A DNA stretch of 64,000 bases from Erysipelotrichales bacterium (GTDB taxonomy: Bacteria; Bacillota_I; Bacilli_A; RFN20; CAG-826). Numbering within the stretch: position 1 is the stretch's first letter; the number at the start of each line of letters is the position of its first letter. The notes beneath the pieces were generated by a model, which worked only from the letters and a program-made list of their open reading frames with translations, was not told the DNA's origin and ran no database searches. The stretch spans positions 62,001-126,000 of the forward strand of contig JAFLUZ010000001.1 of NCBI GenBank assembly GCA_022508535.1, written 5' to 3'. The position numbers and the translations under genes were made by a program. Positions 1 through 9,434 of this stretch are shown here, piece by piece.

Positions 1-707
1 CATATGGAAAAGACTTACAAGATGGCTCAAGTTTTGCTTTACTTTTAGAAAGTGTTGCAAAATTAGGTATTCCTCGCCTTCGTTTTACAACTTCACATCC
101 ATGGGATTTTACAGATGAAATGATTGATATTATTGCAAAATACGATAATATTATGAAATCAATACATTTACCAGTACAATCAGGAAATGATGAAATATTA
201 CGTCTTATGGGAAGAAGATATTCTTCCGAACAATATAAGCAATTAGTAGATAAAATGAAAGCAAAGATTCCAAATCTTGTTTTAACAACAGATATTATTG
301 TTGGTTTTCCAAATGAGACATATGAACAATTCGCGGATACCTTAAAAATGGTTGAATACGTAAAGTATGATGGAGCATTTACTTTTATTTATTCGCCTCG
401 TGTTGGAACACCTGCTGCAAAAATGATTGATAATGTTACAATGGAAGAAAAGCATAAACGCTTTGATGAATTAGTAAAGACAGTGGAAAAGTATGCAATT
501 CCAAAAGCAGAAGCATATGTGGGAAAAACTTTAAAAGTTTTAGTTGATGGTACATCAAAGAAAAACAAAGAAGTTTTATCAGGATATAGCGAAGAAAATA
601 AACTTGTGCATTTTAAAGGTGATGCATCGCTAGTTGGAAAAATTGTGAAAGTAAAAATTAAAGAATCACATCTTTATAGTGTGATTGGAGAATTGGTAAA
701 TGAATAA
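1..707 (+). CDS. miaB: tRNA-2-methylthio-N6-dimethylallyladenosine synthase MiaB, C-terminal part
   Basis: The frame is open from the left edge (first full codon at 3) to TAA at 705-707, so the gene starts outside the window. MiaB is a radical-SAM methylthiotransferase that converts i6A37 to ms2i6A37 in tRNAs reading UNN codons. The visible part has the back half of the radical-SAM barrel (TTSHPWDF, then LPVQSGNDEILRLMGRRY, then TTDIIVGFPNET) and a C-terminal TRAM-like RNA-binding domain (about the last 60 residues). The Fe-S cysteines lie upstream and cannot be checked. It overlaps the next gene by 8 bp. miaA, which makes its substrate, lies at 8.5 kb. Confidence 0.95.
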   Translation, partial: YGKDLQDGSSFALLLESVAKLGIPRLRFTTSHPWDFTDEMIDIIAKYDNIMKSIHLPVQSGNDEILRLMGRRYSSEQYKQLVDKMKAKIPNLVLTTDIIVGFPNETYEQFADTLKMVEYVKYDGAFTFIYSPRVGTPAAKMIDNVTMEEKHKRFDELVKTVEKYAIPKAEAYVGKTLKVLVDGTSKKNKEVLSGYSEENKLVHFKGDASLVGKIVKVKIKESHLYSVIGELVNE

Positions 708-1011
708 TTTAGAATCACAATTAGAAAAATTAAAGGATACACTTTTTAATCAAGAGTGCGTAAAGACATATTTTTCATTGAAACGTCAAATTGAACAAAA
801 TGTTGAGTTAAATGAACTCCGAGAAATAATTAAATTCCATGCTCAAGAAATGACAAAAAATATGGAAAATGATGAAATTTATTTTAAAAATAAAGAATTA
901 TATGAAAAAGTATTAAATGAATATAATGAACATCCTTTAATTGCAGATTACAATGTGGTTTTTGAAGAAGTAAATAGTTTACTGAAACAATTAAAAAATA
1001 TTATTGAATAA
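700..1011 (+). CDS. ricA: YlbF/YmcA family protein, RicA-like
   Basis: This is a 103-residue, almost entirely helical and highly charged protein. Length and helical pattern fit the YlbF/YmcA family. In Bacillus subtilis ymcA (ricA) lies directly after miaB, as here. There RicA joins RicF and RicT in a complex that promotes RNase Y-dependent mRNA processing and affects competence, biofilm and sporulation. The assignment rests on position and family shape; the partners are not in the window. The start overlaps the end of miaB by 8 bp, implying translational coupling, and a terminator follows at once. Confidence 0.75.
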   Translation: MNNLESQLEKLKDTLFNQECVKTYFSLKRQIEQNVELNELREIIKFHAQEMTKNMENDEIYFKNKELYEKVLNEYNEHPLIADYNVVFEEVNSLLKQLKNIIE

Positions 1012-1034
1012 GAGAGTAAGACTCTCTTTTTTTG
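1011..1034 (+). terminator. Rho-independent terminator after miaB-ricA
   Basis: AGAGAGT (1011-1017) pairs with ACTCTCT (1021-1027) around a 3-nt AAG loop, followed by an uninterrupted T-run. The hairpin begins on the last base of the ricA stop codon. Confidence 0.85.
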
Positions 1035-1062
1035 TTTGCTCAATTTTTTTTATTAAAAAACA

Positions 1063-1107
1063 TTGCGTGTGCATTTTTTGATGCTATAATTAATACAGTT
1101 AATACAG
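1063..1107 (+). promoter_or_regulatory. Promoter with direct-repeat operator candidate before gntR
   Basis: TTGCGT (1063-1068) and TATAAT (1085-1090) are 16 bp apart. Immediately downstream TAATACAG occurs twice in tandem (1091-1098 and 1100-1107), between the -10 box and the ribosome site. This is a natural place for autoregulation by the GntR protein encoded next; the operator role is inference. Confidence 0.55.
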
Positions 1108-1123
1108 ATTGAGTGGTGATAAA

Positions 1124-1474
1124 ATGCGAACAGAAAGTAAGCTTAGTGTTTATGAAAGCATTGTAGAAAGAATTAAGCGCGAGATTGCACTTGGTATTAT
1201 AGCTGAAGGAGAAAGACTTCCTTCTTGTCGTGAACTAGCCTTAGAGATGGGTGTTAACCCTAACACTGTTCAACGCGCATATTCCACTTTAGAAGAACAA
1301 GGGATTATCTATACCATTCCTAAAAAGGGAGTTTATGCAAAGGGTGGACATATTTCAAATACTCATGAAGAAGCTGAGAATCAAATTCGCCTTTTGCGTG
1401 CCGCAGGAATTGCAAAAGAACAATTGAAACAAATTATAGATAAAGTGTATTTGGAGGAGAATAAAGATGATTGA
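1124..1474 (+). CDS. GntR-family transcriptional regulator, YtrA subfamily
   Basis: A short GntR protein (116 residues) with an N-terminal winged helix-turn-helix (GERLPSCRELALEMGVNPNT, then VQRAYSTLEEQGII) and only a brief helical tail, typical of the YtrA subfamily that controls adjacent ABC transporters. ATG at 1124 is preferred over the in-frame TTG at 1109 because GGTGAT sits just upstream of it. The stop overlaps the start of the ABC ATPase by 8 bp, so the three genes 1124-3469 form one coupled operon. YtrA-type regulators usually repress their own operon and often respond to cell-wall antibiotics; the signal here is unknown. Confidence 0.9.
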   Translation: MRTESKLSVYESIVERIKREIALGIIAEGERLPSCRELALEMGVNPNTVQRAYSTLEEQGIIYTIPKKGVYAKGGHISNTHEEAENQIRLLRAAGIAKEQLKQIIDKVYLEENKDD

Positions 1475-2342
1475 TGTCATTAATTTATGTAAGAGTTATG
1501 GGAAAAACAATGTACTCAATAACGCCAAATTGAAAATTGGTAATGGCGATATCTTCGGACTTGTTGGAATCAATGGTGCAGGAAAATCAACGTTGTTGCG
1601 TCTATTAAGTGGTGTTTTAAAGTCCGATAGTGGTCAAATTCTTTTTGATGGTGAAGATGTTTATGAAAATGAAAATGTCAAAAAAGATATTTTCTTCTTA
1701 CCAGATGATCCATATTTCACAACGAATTTAACTGGTAATCAACAAGCAGAATTTTACAAAACATTTTATGATTTTGATGATAATGTTTTTAAATATTATA
1801 CAGAAAAGTTTTCACTTAATCCTAATAAACCAATTCGAAACTTTTCCAAAGGAATGAAAAGACAAATCTTTATCGCTTTAGCGTTAGCTTGTAAGCCAAA
1901 ATATTTATTCTTAGATGAGGCTTTTGATGGATTAGATCCATTAGCGAGATTAGAATTTAAACGAGGACTAATAGAACTACAAGAAAAAGGCACATCAATC
2001 GTAATTGCTTCACATTCTTTACGTGAATTAGAGGATATTTGTGATAGTTTTGCTCTTCTTGATGGTCATAGTGTTAAGGCTTATGGAAAGATTGATGGAG
2101 AACTATCAAAACTTAGTAAATACCAACTCGTATTTAAAAAGAATATTGAAAAAGAAGACTTGCCATTTGAATGTATACATTTTGAGAAAACTGGTCGAGT
2201 TATAAAAATTGTTGTTCGTGGCGATGTAGAAGAAATACGCAAAAAGATTGATGCTATGAAACCTTTAATTGTCGATGAAATTCCAATGGATTTTGAAGAT
2301 TTATTTATCTATGAAGTTGGAGAAAGGGGATATATTAAATGA
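1467..2342 (+). CDS. ABC transporter ATP-binding protein (YtrB-like)
   Basis: A 291-residue ABC ATPase. Walker A GINGAGKST lies near residue 34, the signature region FSKGMKRQIFIALAL near 128, Walker B KYLFLDEAFDGLDP near 145, and a switch histidine in IVIASHS. The signature FSKGMKR, rather than LSGGQ, is common in YtrB/EcsA-type exporters. It presumably powers the permease encoded by the next gene, which it overlaps by 4 bp (ATGA). The substrate cannot be read from sequence. Confidence 0.92.
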   Translation: MIDVINLCKSYGKNNVLNNAKLKIGNGDIFGLVGINGAGKSTLLRLLSGVLKSDSGQILFDGEDVYENENVKKDIFFLPDDPYFTTNLTGNQQAEFYKTFYDFDDNVFKYYTEKFSLNPNKPIRNFSKGMKRQIFIALALACKPKYLFLDEAFDGLDPLARLEFKRGLIELQEKGTSIVIASHSLRELEDICDSFALLDGHSVKAYGKIDGELSKLSKYQLVFKKNIEKEDLPFECIHFEKTGRVIKIVVRGDVEEIRKKIDAMKPLIVDEIPMDFEDLFIYEVGERGYIK

Positions 2343-3469
2343 AAAAGTACTTTGTTTATTTGTTAAAGAAAAATCTTTTACCACTTGCTTGTTTAACACT
2401 ATTTTGTTTAATTATTTATGTCTTACCTATTACAGTTGAAAATTACTATTCTTGGAATAATCTTTATGATACTATTATTGAAAATCACGGATATTATGGT
2501 CGCTTAAATCTATACTATGGTAATATTTCGGTTGTGTTAGGAATGCTCAGTGTTTTTGTTCCAATATTCATGTTTTCATATAAGATGAATCGAAGAAGTG
2601 TAGATATGCATTATTCACTTCCATTAAGTAAAACTAAGATTCTGATTTCGCATTTCTTGGTTGGATTAATCTTAATGTTTGGTGCCTACACAGTAGCTTA
2701 CTTTTTAGGATTTATTACTATCGCTATAAAGGTTGATCGACTTTATTTAATTAATTATCTATGGTTATATCTTGGATCATTAATTCCTGCATTTGTGGCA
2801 TATTCTGTAACAGCTTTTATTTTCACAAGAGCAAATACAACTGCTGATGGAATAATCTCTGTTGCTGGTGCTATGTGTTTCTTTCCAATGCTAATTGGCA
2901 TGATTTGTGAAATAGCCTACCATTTTCCAAACAATATCTCTGGATTTGATTTCAGTTGGTTCTTTCCGTTTTCTATGTTAGTTAAAGTTACAACAGCATT
3001 TGGAAATGCCATTACTAGTGGTGAAGTAACTAAACTATTTGCCTCATCGAGCAATATATATGAGTATGGTGCTGATATTGCAATGCTAACTGGTGGTATT
3101 TTATGGACCTTGCTTGGTGGAGCGGCAACTGCTGGTTTAATACTTTGGGAAAAGAAATCTAAAGCTGAAAATTGTGGTCAAGTTTCAGAAAGTATATTCT
3201 GTTATAAAAGCTTAATTCCTGCATATACGGTTATGCTAATAGCTACTGCTTTAGCGGCTGATGCAGATATTACTTTTATAATAGTAATCGGCTTTGCAGC
3301 ATTCATAGCAACTGTTATCTATCGACGTACAATCAAAATTGGTTGGAAACAAACCGTAATTTTAGGAGTATCAATTGTGGGTGGTATAGTTTTATATGCA
3401 ATTCCGGCGTTTATTGCAAATTTGTTACCAGAGCCAGTAAATCAAATGATTGAAATGCTTACATATTAA
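2339..3469 (+). CDS. ABC transporter permease of the GntR-controlled operon
   Basis: A 376-residue membrane protein with at least eight hydrophobic segments. The stretch YKMNRRSVDMHYSLPLSKTK (about residues 80-99), after the second membrane segment, is typical of ABC-2 type permeases of the YtrC/D or bacitracin-export kind (family knowledge). It has no signal peptide and no large extracellular domain. It is translated by 4-bp overlap from the ATPase gene, and a terminator follows. Export of a peptide or lipid-targeting antibiotic is a reasonable inference from the GntR-YtrA context but is not shown. Confidence 0.85.
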   Translation: MKKYFVYLLKKNLLPLACLTLFCLIIYVLPITVENYYSWNNLYDTIIENHGYYGRLNLYYGNISVVLGMLSVFVPIFMFSYKMNRRSVDMHYSLPLSKTKILISHFLVGLILMFGAYTVAYFLGFITIAIKVDRLYLINYLWLYLGSLIPAFVAYSVTAFIFTRANTTADGIISVAGAMCFFPMLIGMICEIAYHFPNNISGFDFSWFFPFSMLVKVTTAFGNAITSGEVTKLFASSSNIYEYGADIAMLTGGILWTLLGGAATAGLILWEKKSKAENCGQVSESIFCYKSLIPAYTVMLIATALAADADITFIIVIGFAAFIATVIYRRTIKIGWKQTVILGVSIVGGIVLYAIPAFIANLLPEPVNQMIEMLTY

Positions 3470-3479
3470 TAATTAAAAA

Positions 3480-3516
3480 GGGTTTATCATAACTATGCTT
3501 GATAAACTCTTTTTTA
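3480..3516 (+). terminator. Rho-independent terminator after the ABC operon
   Basis: GGGTTTATCA (3480-3489) pairs with TGATAAACTC (3500-3509), with one G-U pair, followed by TTTTTT. Confidence 0.8.
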
Positions 3517-3583
3517 TGTCCTTGATTGAATCATTTTTGCACTATTGGGCACATATTTTCATATATTTTATTGGGTGAATATA

Positions 3584-4105
3584 ATGAATCGAGAAATTAT
3601 TGCTAAAACTCTTGTCGGTAAAGGAAAACTCGCTTTACAAGAAAGACAAGTCATAACCTTAGATGAAAATGTTTCTAAGCCATTAGGATGTTGGATAATA
3701 AATCATAAATTTGACACCAATCAAAATGGGAAAAATATTGAATTAAGTGGGACATATGATATTCAAATATGGTATGCCTATGATGATGATCAAAAAACAA
3801 ATGTCTTTTATAAGACTGTACCATTTAATGGAACATTTATGGTGTCTTGGAAAAAAATAAAAACAATTGACGATGAAACAAAGCAAAAGGTGCATGTCAT
3901 TAAATATCCGACTGCAACAGGGATGAATCAAAAAAATGAACATGAAGTTGAAATTATCATTGAATCAGTCTATTTTGTCGATGTTTTTCAAGACTCTATA
4001 CTTACAATTAATACCTTAGAAGAAGATAAAGATGATGAGATAATTGATGAAGAAATTATCATGAATGTCAATCCAAATTATATAACTGATAAAAAAGAGA
4101 ATTAA
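3584..4105 (+). CDS. cotE: CotE-like outer spore coat morphogenetic protein
   Basis: 173 residues from ATG 3584, which has GGGTGA at 3573-3578; an upstream in-frame TTG at 3545 has no ribosome site. The N-terminal half matches the CotE fold as remembered from Bacillus: REIIAKTLVGKGK, then PLGCWIINHKFD, then a GTYDIQIWYAYDDDQKTNV stretch, and the end is acidic with NVNPNYI. In Bacillus CotE organises the outer spore coat in the mother cell. The gene lies just before mutS, exactly as in B. subtilis. CATATATT at 3560-3567 resembles the -10 of the mother-cell sigma factor SigE (CATACANT), with GCACTATT about 13 bp upstream; this is suggestive only. Confidence 0.82.
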   Translation: MNREIIAKTLVGKGKLALQERQVITLDENVSKPLGCWIINHKFDTNQNGKNIELSGTYDIQIWYAYDDDQKTNVFYKTVPFNGTFMVSWKKIKTIDDETKQKVHVIKYPTATGMNQKNEHEVEIIIESVYFVDVFQDSILTINTLEEDKDDEIIDEEIIMNVNPNYITDKKEN

Positions 4106-4179
4106 AAATTAATTAATATAATTTTTAATATATGGTATCATTAAGAAGACGAGAGATATAGTTTTCGAGGTGATGTATT

Positions 4180-6699
4180 ATGAAAGAAAAATATTCTCCA
4201 ATGATGATGCAATATTTAAAAATTAAAGAAGCATATCTAGATGTATTAATTTTATTTAGGCTCGGCGATTTCTACGAGCTATTTTTTGATGATGCAAAGA
4301 TTGCTTCTAAGGAACTACAATTAGCTTTAACTGGTAAAAATGCTGGCACGGAAGAAAGAGTGCCAATGTGTGGAGTACCTCATCACGCGATAAAAAGCTA
4401 TATTGCTAAACTTATTAATCGTGGTTATCGTGTTGGTATAGTAGAACAAATGACAGATCCTGCTTTAGCAAAGGGATTAGTAGAAAGAGATGTTGTTCAA
4501 ATTATCACACCAGGGGCTTTTATGGATGTTAACTCTGATGATAATAACTACACTGTCGCTATTGATGAAACTGATTATTGCTATGTTCTAGCGTATTCCG
4601 ATCTTTCAACGGGCGAAATTAATGTTATGAACGTGGAGAAAGATGTAAATGTTCTCATCTCAGAATTAGATAATATTTTAACTCATGAAATTATTGTAAA
4701 AACCTCGTTTAATAAAAATACTTTAGACTATATTCGTAGCAAAAGAAGTATCTTAGTTTCTTATGAAGATAATGACACTATTGAACTTGAATTTGAAGGA
4801 ATTCTTCAAGAAGTTAAAGATTTATATCAAATGCGCGTAGTAATGCGTTTAATAAATTATTTTAGAAAGACTCAAAAAAGAGGTCTTGATTATTTACAAG
4901 TAGCGAGAGTAATTAAATCTAATAAGTCTTTACAAATTGATGCATACTCTAGACTTAATTTAGAACTAACTCGCACAATTAGAAGCGATGAAAAATATGG
5001 CTCACTTTATTGGTTGCTTGATGAAACCAAAACTGCAATGGGTGGAAGATTACTTAAAAACTGGATTTCTAAGCCATCATCAGACATTGAAGAAATTATA
5101 TCTCGCCAAAACATGATTCAAAGTTTTGTCGATAATTTTATGATTCGAAACGATATACGTGTCATGCTTGATGAAGTCTACGATTTAGAAAGACTTATTG
5201 CTCGTATTTCCTTTGGTAACGCAAATGGTAGAGACTTATTGCAACTTAAAAATTCTTTGATTCCTTTACCAAGATTAAAAGAAACATTAAAACAATTAAA
5301 TAATTCTCAAATTGATGAATTAGTAAATAAGATGTCTGATTTTTCAAGTATGGTTGATTTATTAGAAAGAGCAATTTCTGAAGATGCACCGATTACTGTT
5401 AAAGAAGGCGGAATATTTAAACCAAATTATTCTCCTGAGCTAGATGAAATTATTGCGCTCTCTCATGGTGGAAAAAAATGGGTAGCTGAACTTGAAGAAC
5501 AAGAACGTGAAAGAACTGGTATTAAAACTTTAAAGATTGGTTATAATCGTGTTTTTGGTTACTACATTGAAGTATCAAAAGGCGCTAAAGATCAAATCAA
5601 AGAAGAATGGGGATATGAAAGAAAACAAACAACTATTAATGGTGAACGTTTCATTACCCAAGAATTAAAAGAAAAAGAATCACTTATCTTGAATGCTGAT
5701 GAAAGAAGAATGCGTTTGGAATATGAACTATTTGTAGATGTTAGAAAACAAATTCAAGATAAGACATCGCTTATTCAAAGACTTGCTAACAACTTAGCGA
5801 TAGTGGATGTTTTAGTGTCACTTGCAGAAGTGAGTGTGCAAAATAACTTTATTCGTCCTAAATTTAATTTTGAAAGAAAACTTGAAATTATTGAAGGAAG
5901 ACACCCAGTTATTGAAAAGGTTTTAAAAGAAAAACGCTATGTTCCTAATGATGTTGTCTTAGATGAAAATACCGAAGTTTTATTAATTACTGGACCTAAT
6001 ATGGGTGGTAAATCTACCTATATGCGTGAATTAGCAATTATTGTTGTAATGGCGCAAATTGGATGCTTTGTTCCAGCAAAAGAAGCAAATTTAATGGTGT
6101 TTGATCAAATATTTACTAGAATTGGGGCAAGTGATGATTTAGTGTCTGGCCAATCTACTTTTATGGTAGAAATGAATGAAACAAATAATGCCTTAAGACA
6201 CGCAACAGAGAATTCATTGCTTATTTTTGATGAAATTGGTCGAGGTACTGCAACATTTGATGGTATGGCACTTGCTCAAGCAATTATTGAATATATTACA
6301 GCACGTTTACATTGTAAAACTATGTTTTCTACCCATTACCATGAATTAACTAATTTAGATAAAGATATTCCTGCTTTGAAAAATGTTCATGTATGTGTAA
6401 AAGAAAATGAAGAGGATATTACTTTCCTTTATAAAATTCAAAATGGAACTATGAATAAATCATACGGTATTAATGTTGCACGTCTTGCTCATTTGCCTGA
6501 TGAATTATTAGCAAGAGCAAAAGAGATACTTTTAACATTAGAACAAAAAGGTGTGCAAACTTCTACAAATGTCATGATTAAAAAAGATCCTATTGAAGAG
6601 GAATGGATTAAGGAAGTTAAAAATCTTGATCCATTAAATATGTCACCATTAGAAGCTCTTAATTATTTATATGAGCTCAAAAAGAAAATGAAGAAGTAG
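4180..6699 (+). CDS. mutS: DNA mismatch repair protein MutS
   Basis: 839 residues, normal for MutS1. The mismatch-reading Phe-x-Glu is present (GDFYELF, Phe31 and Glu33), as are the central lever and clamp domains, Walker A TGPNMGGKST near residue 604, and the Walker B region FDEIGRGTATFDG near 684. It recognises base mismatches and small loops and recruits MutL in an ATP-dependent way. GAGGTG precedes the ATG. mutL follows 8 bp after the stop, so the two are co-transcribed. Confidence 0.98.
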   Translation: MKEKYSPMMMQYLKIKEAYLDVLILFRLGDFYELFFDDAKIASKELQLALTGKNAGTEERVPMCGVPHHAIKSYIAKLINRGYRVGIVEQMTDPALAKGLVERDVVQIITPGAFMDVNSDDNNYTVAIDETDYCYVLAYSDLSTGEINVMNVEKDVNVLISELDNILTHEIIVKTSFNKNTLDYIRSKRSILVSYEDNDTIELEFEGILQEVKDLYQMRVVMRLINYFRKTQKRGLDYLQVARVIKSNKSLQIDAYSRLNLELTRTIRSDEKYGSLYWLLDETKTAMGGRLLKNWISKPSSDIEEIISRQNMIQSFVDNFMIRNDIRVMLDEVYDLERLIARISFGNANGRDLLQLKNSLIPLPRLKETLKQLNNSQIDELVNKMSDFSSMVDLLERAISEDAPITVKEGGIFKPNYSPELDEIIALSHGGKKWVAELEEQERERTGIKTLKIGYNRVFGYYIEVSKGAKDQIKEEWGYERKQTTINGERFITQELKEKESLILNADERRMRLEYELFVDVRKQIQDKTSLIQRLANNLAIVDVLVSLAEVSVQNNFIRPKFNFERKLEIIEGRHPVIEKVLKEKRYVPNDVVLDENTEVLLITGPNMGGKSTYMRELAIIVVMAQIGCFVPAKEANLMVFDQIFTRIGASDDLVSGQSTFMVEMNETNNALRHATENSLLIFDEIGRGTATFDGMALAQAIIEYITARLHCKTMFSTHYHELTNLDKDIPALKNVHVCVKENEEDITFLYKIQNGTMNKSYGINVARLAHLPDELLARAKEILLTLEQKGVQTSTNVMIKKDPIEEEWIKEVKNLDPLNMSPLEALNYLYELKKKMKK

Positions 6700-6707
6700 G
6701 TGAGAAT

Positions 6708-8540
6708 ATGGGCAAAGTACAAGTATTAGACACAAAACTTGCAAATATGATTGCGGCTGGTGAAGTCGTTGAACGTCCAAGTAGTGTCTTAAAAGAATTA
6801 GTGGAAAATAGTATTGATGCACATTCTAAAAACGTTTCAGTTTATGTTTATGATGCAGGGAGAAAAAGAATTGTTGTTGAAGATGATGGAGATGGAATGG
6901 ATCGAATTGATGCTTTGACATCTTTAAAAAGACACGCTACAAGTAAGATATCATCTGCTTTTGATTTATTTAGAATTAAAACACTAGGTTTTAGAGGCGA
7001 AGCATTACCTTCTATTGCCTCAGTTTCAAAAATGAAAATTACAACTTCAACAGGTGAGGGTGTAGGAACAGAATTAATTGTTATTAATGAAGAAGCAACA
7101 GCAAATGATGCCCCTTTAAGAAAAGGAACTATTATTGAAGTTGAAGAATTATTTTATAATACACCTGCTCGTTTAAAATTTTTGAAAACGGATTATACAG
7201 AAAATGCCAATAACATTGAAGTAATGAGTCGTATCGCTATGGCGCATCCTGAAGTCTCTATTAAGTTTTTTATCGATGATCGAAAACAATTTGCTACAAC
7301 AGGCAGAGGAGATTTACTAGAAGTTATTGCAAGTATCTACGGATATAGTGTTGCGAAGTCAATGGTGCCATTTAGTTTTGAGGCTGTTGATTTTAAAGTA
7401 AGTGGTTTTTTAGGAAAACCAGATATTGCTAAAGCATCAAGATACTATACTATTACACTTCTTAACGGAAGAAATGTTTATATGCCAAAGGTTCAAAAAG
7501 CTATAACTGACGCATATTCGGATTTTATTGCGCCAAGTAAATATCCTTTTGTAGTTCTTAATTTTGAAGTTGATTTTGCACTTGTTGATGTAAATGTTCA
7601 TCCAGCAAAACGTGAAGTAAGATTTTCTAAAGAAGAAGAACTTCGTCTTGCTCTTTTAGAACATATACCAAATGCTTTACGACCAAAAACAATATTTGAT
7701 GAAATTGAAGTTAAAAAAGAAAAAAAAGTTAAAGAAGAAATTGAGCATGTCACTTTATTTAGTGAAGATGAATTAAATGAGGCATCAAGGGGTAATGTGG
7801 CAGTCAAATTTAAAGAACCCGAGAATGTTGAAAATAATAATGTGTTTGAAGATTTATTTGAAGAAGAAGTGCCAAGTGTAAAAAAAGAAATAGTAAGAGA
7901 AAATATAATTGAAGAAACAAAAGAAATAAAAGAAGAAGTCAAAAAAGTTTCCCCAATTAAACCTTTAGCGCAACTTAATAAAACATATATTATTGGTGAA
8001 GATTATGATAATTCTCAAGGTGGATTTTATCTTATTGATCAACACGCAGCGATGGAAAGAATTAATTATGAATATTTTACTAAACTTTACGATAAAAAGA
8101 TAACTACTATGCATCCATTATTTCCAGAAGTAATTAACATTCGTCCAAGTGATGTTAAGTTATTTACGGAAGAAAAAAGAGAAATGTTAAAAGCAATCGG
8201 ATTAGAATTTGAACCATTTGGATTAAATGCATACAAAGTTACTACAATTCCTACTTGGATTCAAAAAGATGATGAAAAAGAATATATCGACGAATTAGTG
8301 AATATGGCACTACATGAAGATAAATTAGATGAATTTAAATTAAGAAAACATGCGATTGCCACAATGGCGTGTAAAGCTTCATTAAAAGCAAATATGAATT
8401 GCACGATGGAAGAAGCCAAAGTATTGTTAAATCGTTTATTTAATTGTGAGAATCCTCATAATTGCCCACATGGAAGACCAATCATTATTAAATTTAGTAA
8501 ATACGAATTAGAAAAATTATTTAAAAGGACAGGCTTATGA
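6708..8540 (+). CDS. mutL: DNA mismatch repair endonuclease MutL
   Basis: 610 residues. The N-terminal GHKL ATPase shows ELVENSIDAHS, EDDGDGMD and GFRGEALPSIASV. A variable acidic linker covers roughly residues 330-420. The C-terminal domain carries the nicking motif DQHA-x2-E-x4-E (DQHAAMERINYE near residue 444) plus MACKASLKAN and CPHGRP. This is the metal-dependent nicking form found in bacteria that lack MutH. AGGTGAG lies before the ATG, and the stop overlaps miaA by 4 bp. Confidence 0.97.
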   Translation: MGKVQVLDTKLANMIAAGEVVERPSSVLKELVENSIDAHSKNVSVYVYDAGRKRIVVEDDGDGMDRIDALTSLKRHATSKISSAFDLFRIKTLGFRGEALPSIASVSKMKITTSTGEGVGTELIVINEEATANDAPLRKGTIIEVEELFYNTPARLKFLKTDYTENANNIEVMSRIAMAHPEVSIKFFIDDRKQFATTGRGDLLEVIASIYGYSVAKSMVPFSFEAVDFKVSGFLGKPDIAKASRYYTITLLNGRNVYMPKVQKAITDAYSDFIAPSKYPFVVLNFEVDFALVDVNVHPAKREVRFSKEEELRLALLEHIPNALRPKTIFDEIEVKKEKKVKEEIEHVTLFSEDELNEASRGNVAVKFKEPENVENNNVFEDLFEEEVPSVKKEIVRENIIEETKEIKEEVKKVSPIKPLAQLNKTYIIGEDYDNSQGGFYLIDQHAAMERINYEYFTKLYDKKITTMHPLFPEVINIRPSDVKLFTEEKREMLKAIGLEFEPFGLNAYKVTTIPTWIQKDDEKEYIDELVNMALHEDKLDEFKLRKHAIATMACKASLKANMNCTMEEAKVLLNRLFNCENPHNCPHGRPIIIKFSKYELEKLFKRTGL

Positions 8541-9418
8541 TATTTGTGATTGCAGGACCAACTTGTTCAGGTAAATCGTCTCTAGCGATTCGCCTTGCTA
8601 ACGCCATTGATGGAGAAATCATTAATGGTGATGCTTTTCAAGTATATGAAGAATTAGATATTGGGACTGCAAAGCCAACTTTAGAAGAAAGAAATAAAGC
8701 AAAACATCACTTGTTTGATTTTATTTCTCCTAGTAGAGAATATAATGTTAAAGACTATCAAGATGATGTGCGAGAGGTTATTAATAAATTAATAAAGCAA
8801 AATAAAAATATCATTATTGTAGGTGGAACAGGCTTATATCAAAAGGCGGCATTATATGATTTTGATTTTACAGAAGAATTAGAAAAAGTCGATATGTCTG
8901 ATTTATGTGATAAGTCTAATGAAGAACTTTATGAGTATTTAAAATCAATTGATGAAGAAGCAACAAAAACAATTCATCAAAATAATCGAAAAAGAGTTTT
9001 AAGAGCAATTGAAATTTATCGCTCGTCAGGTAGAAAAAAATCTGAAATCATTAATTCTCAAGAACATAAGTTAATTTATGAAACTACATTTATTGGATTA
9101 AATATAGATCGCGATAAATTATATGAAATGATTAATGAACGAGTTGATAAAATGATGGGTGATGGACTTCTTGAAGAAGTAAAAAAATTAAAAAGCAAAT
9201 ATGACGTGAATAAACATGCCTTTCAGGCAATAGGTTATAAAGAATTAATTGATTATTTAAATGGTAGAATTTGTTTAGAAGACGCTGTTGAATTAATAAA
9301 AAAACATTCAAGAAATTATGCCAAAAGGCAAATGACATATTTTAAAAATCAATTGCCAATGGTTTGGTTTGATAATACTGAAGATGCCTATAATTATGTA
9401 TTAAACAAAATAAGTTAA
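8537..9418 (+). CDS. miaA: tRNA dimethylallyltransferase MiaA
   Basis: 293 residues. The P-loop is GPTCSGKS at residues 7-14, followed by the DAFQVYEELDIGTAKPT region, HHLFDFISP, the GGTGLY motif and the conserved QAIGYKEL near the C-terminus. It transfers dimethylallyl from DMAPP to A37 of tRNAs, making the substrate for MiaB, whose gene is at the left edge. DMAPP would come from the MEP pathway, two genes of which (ispF, ispD) are also here. It overlaps mutL by 4 bp. Confidence 0.97.
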   Translation: MIFVIAGPTCSGKSSLAIRLANAIDGEIINGDAFQVYEELDIGTAKPTLEERNKAKHHLFDFISPSREYNVKDYQDDVREVINKLIKQNKNIIIVGGTGLYQKAALYDFDFTEELEKVDMSDLCDKSNEELYEYLKSIDEEATKTIHQNNRKRVLRAIEIYRSSGRKKSEIINSQEHKLIYETTFIGLNIDRDKLYEMINERVDKMMGDGLLEEVKKLKSKYDVNKHAFQAIGYKELIDYLNGRICLEDAVELIKKHSRNYAKRQMTYFKNQLPMVWFDNTEDAYNYVLNKIS

Positions 9419-9434
9419 ATAGGAGGAAAAGTTA

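Noticed and set aside
1109-1123. TTG 1109 as the gntR start
   Set aside because: The ATG at 1124 has a well-placed GGTGAT and gives the normal family N-terminus.
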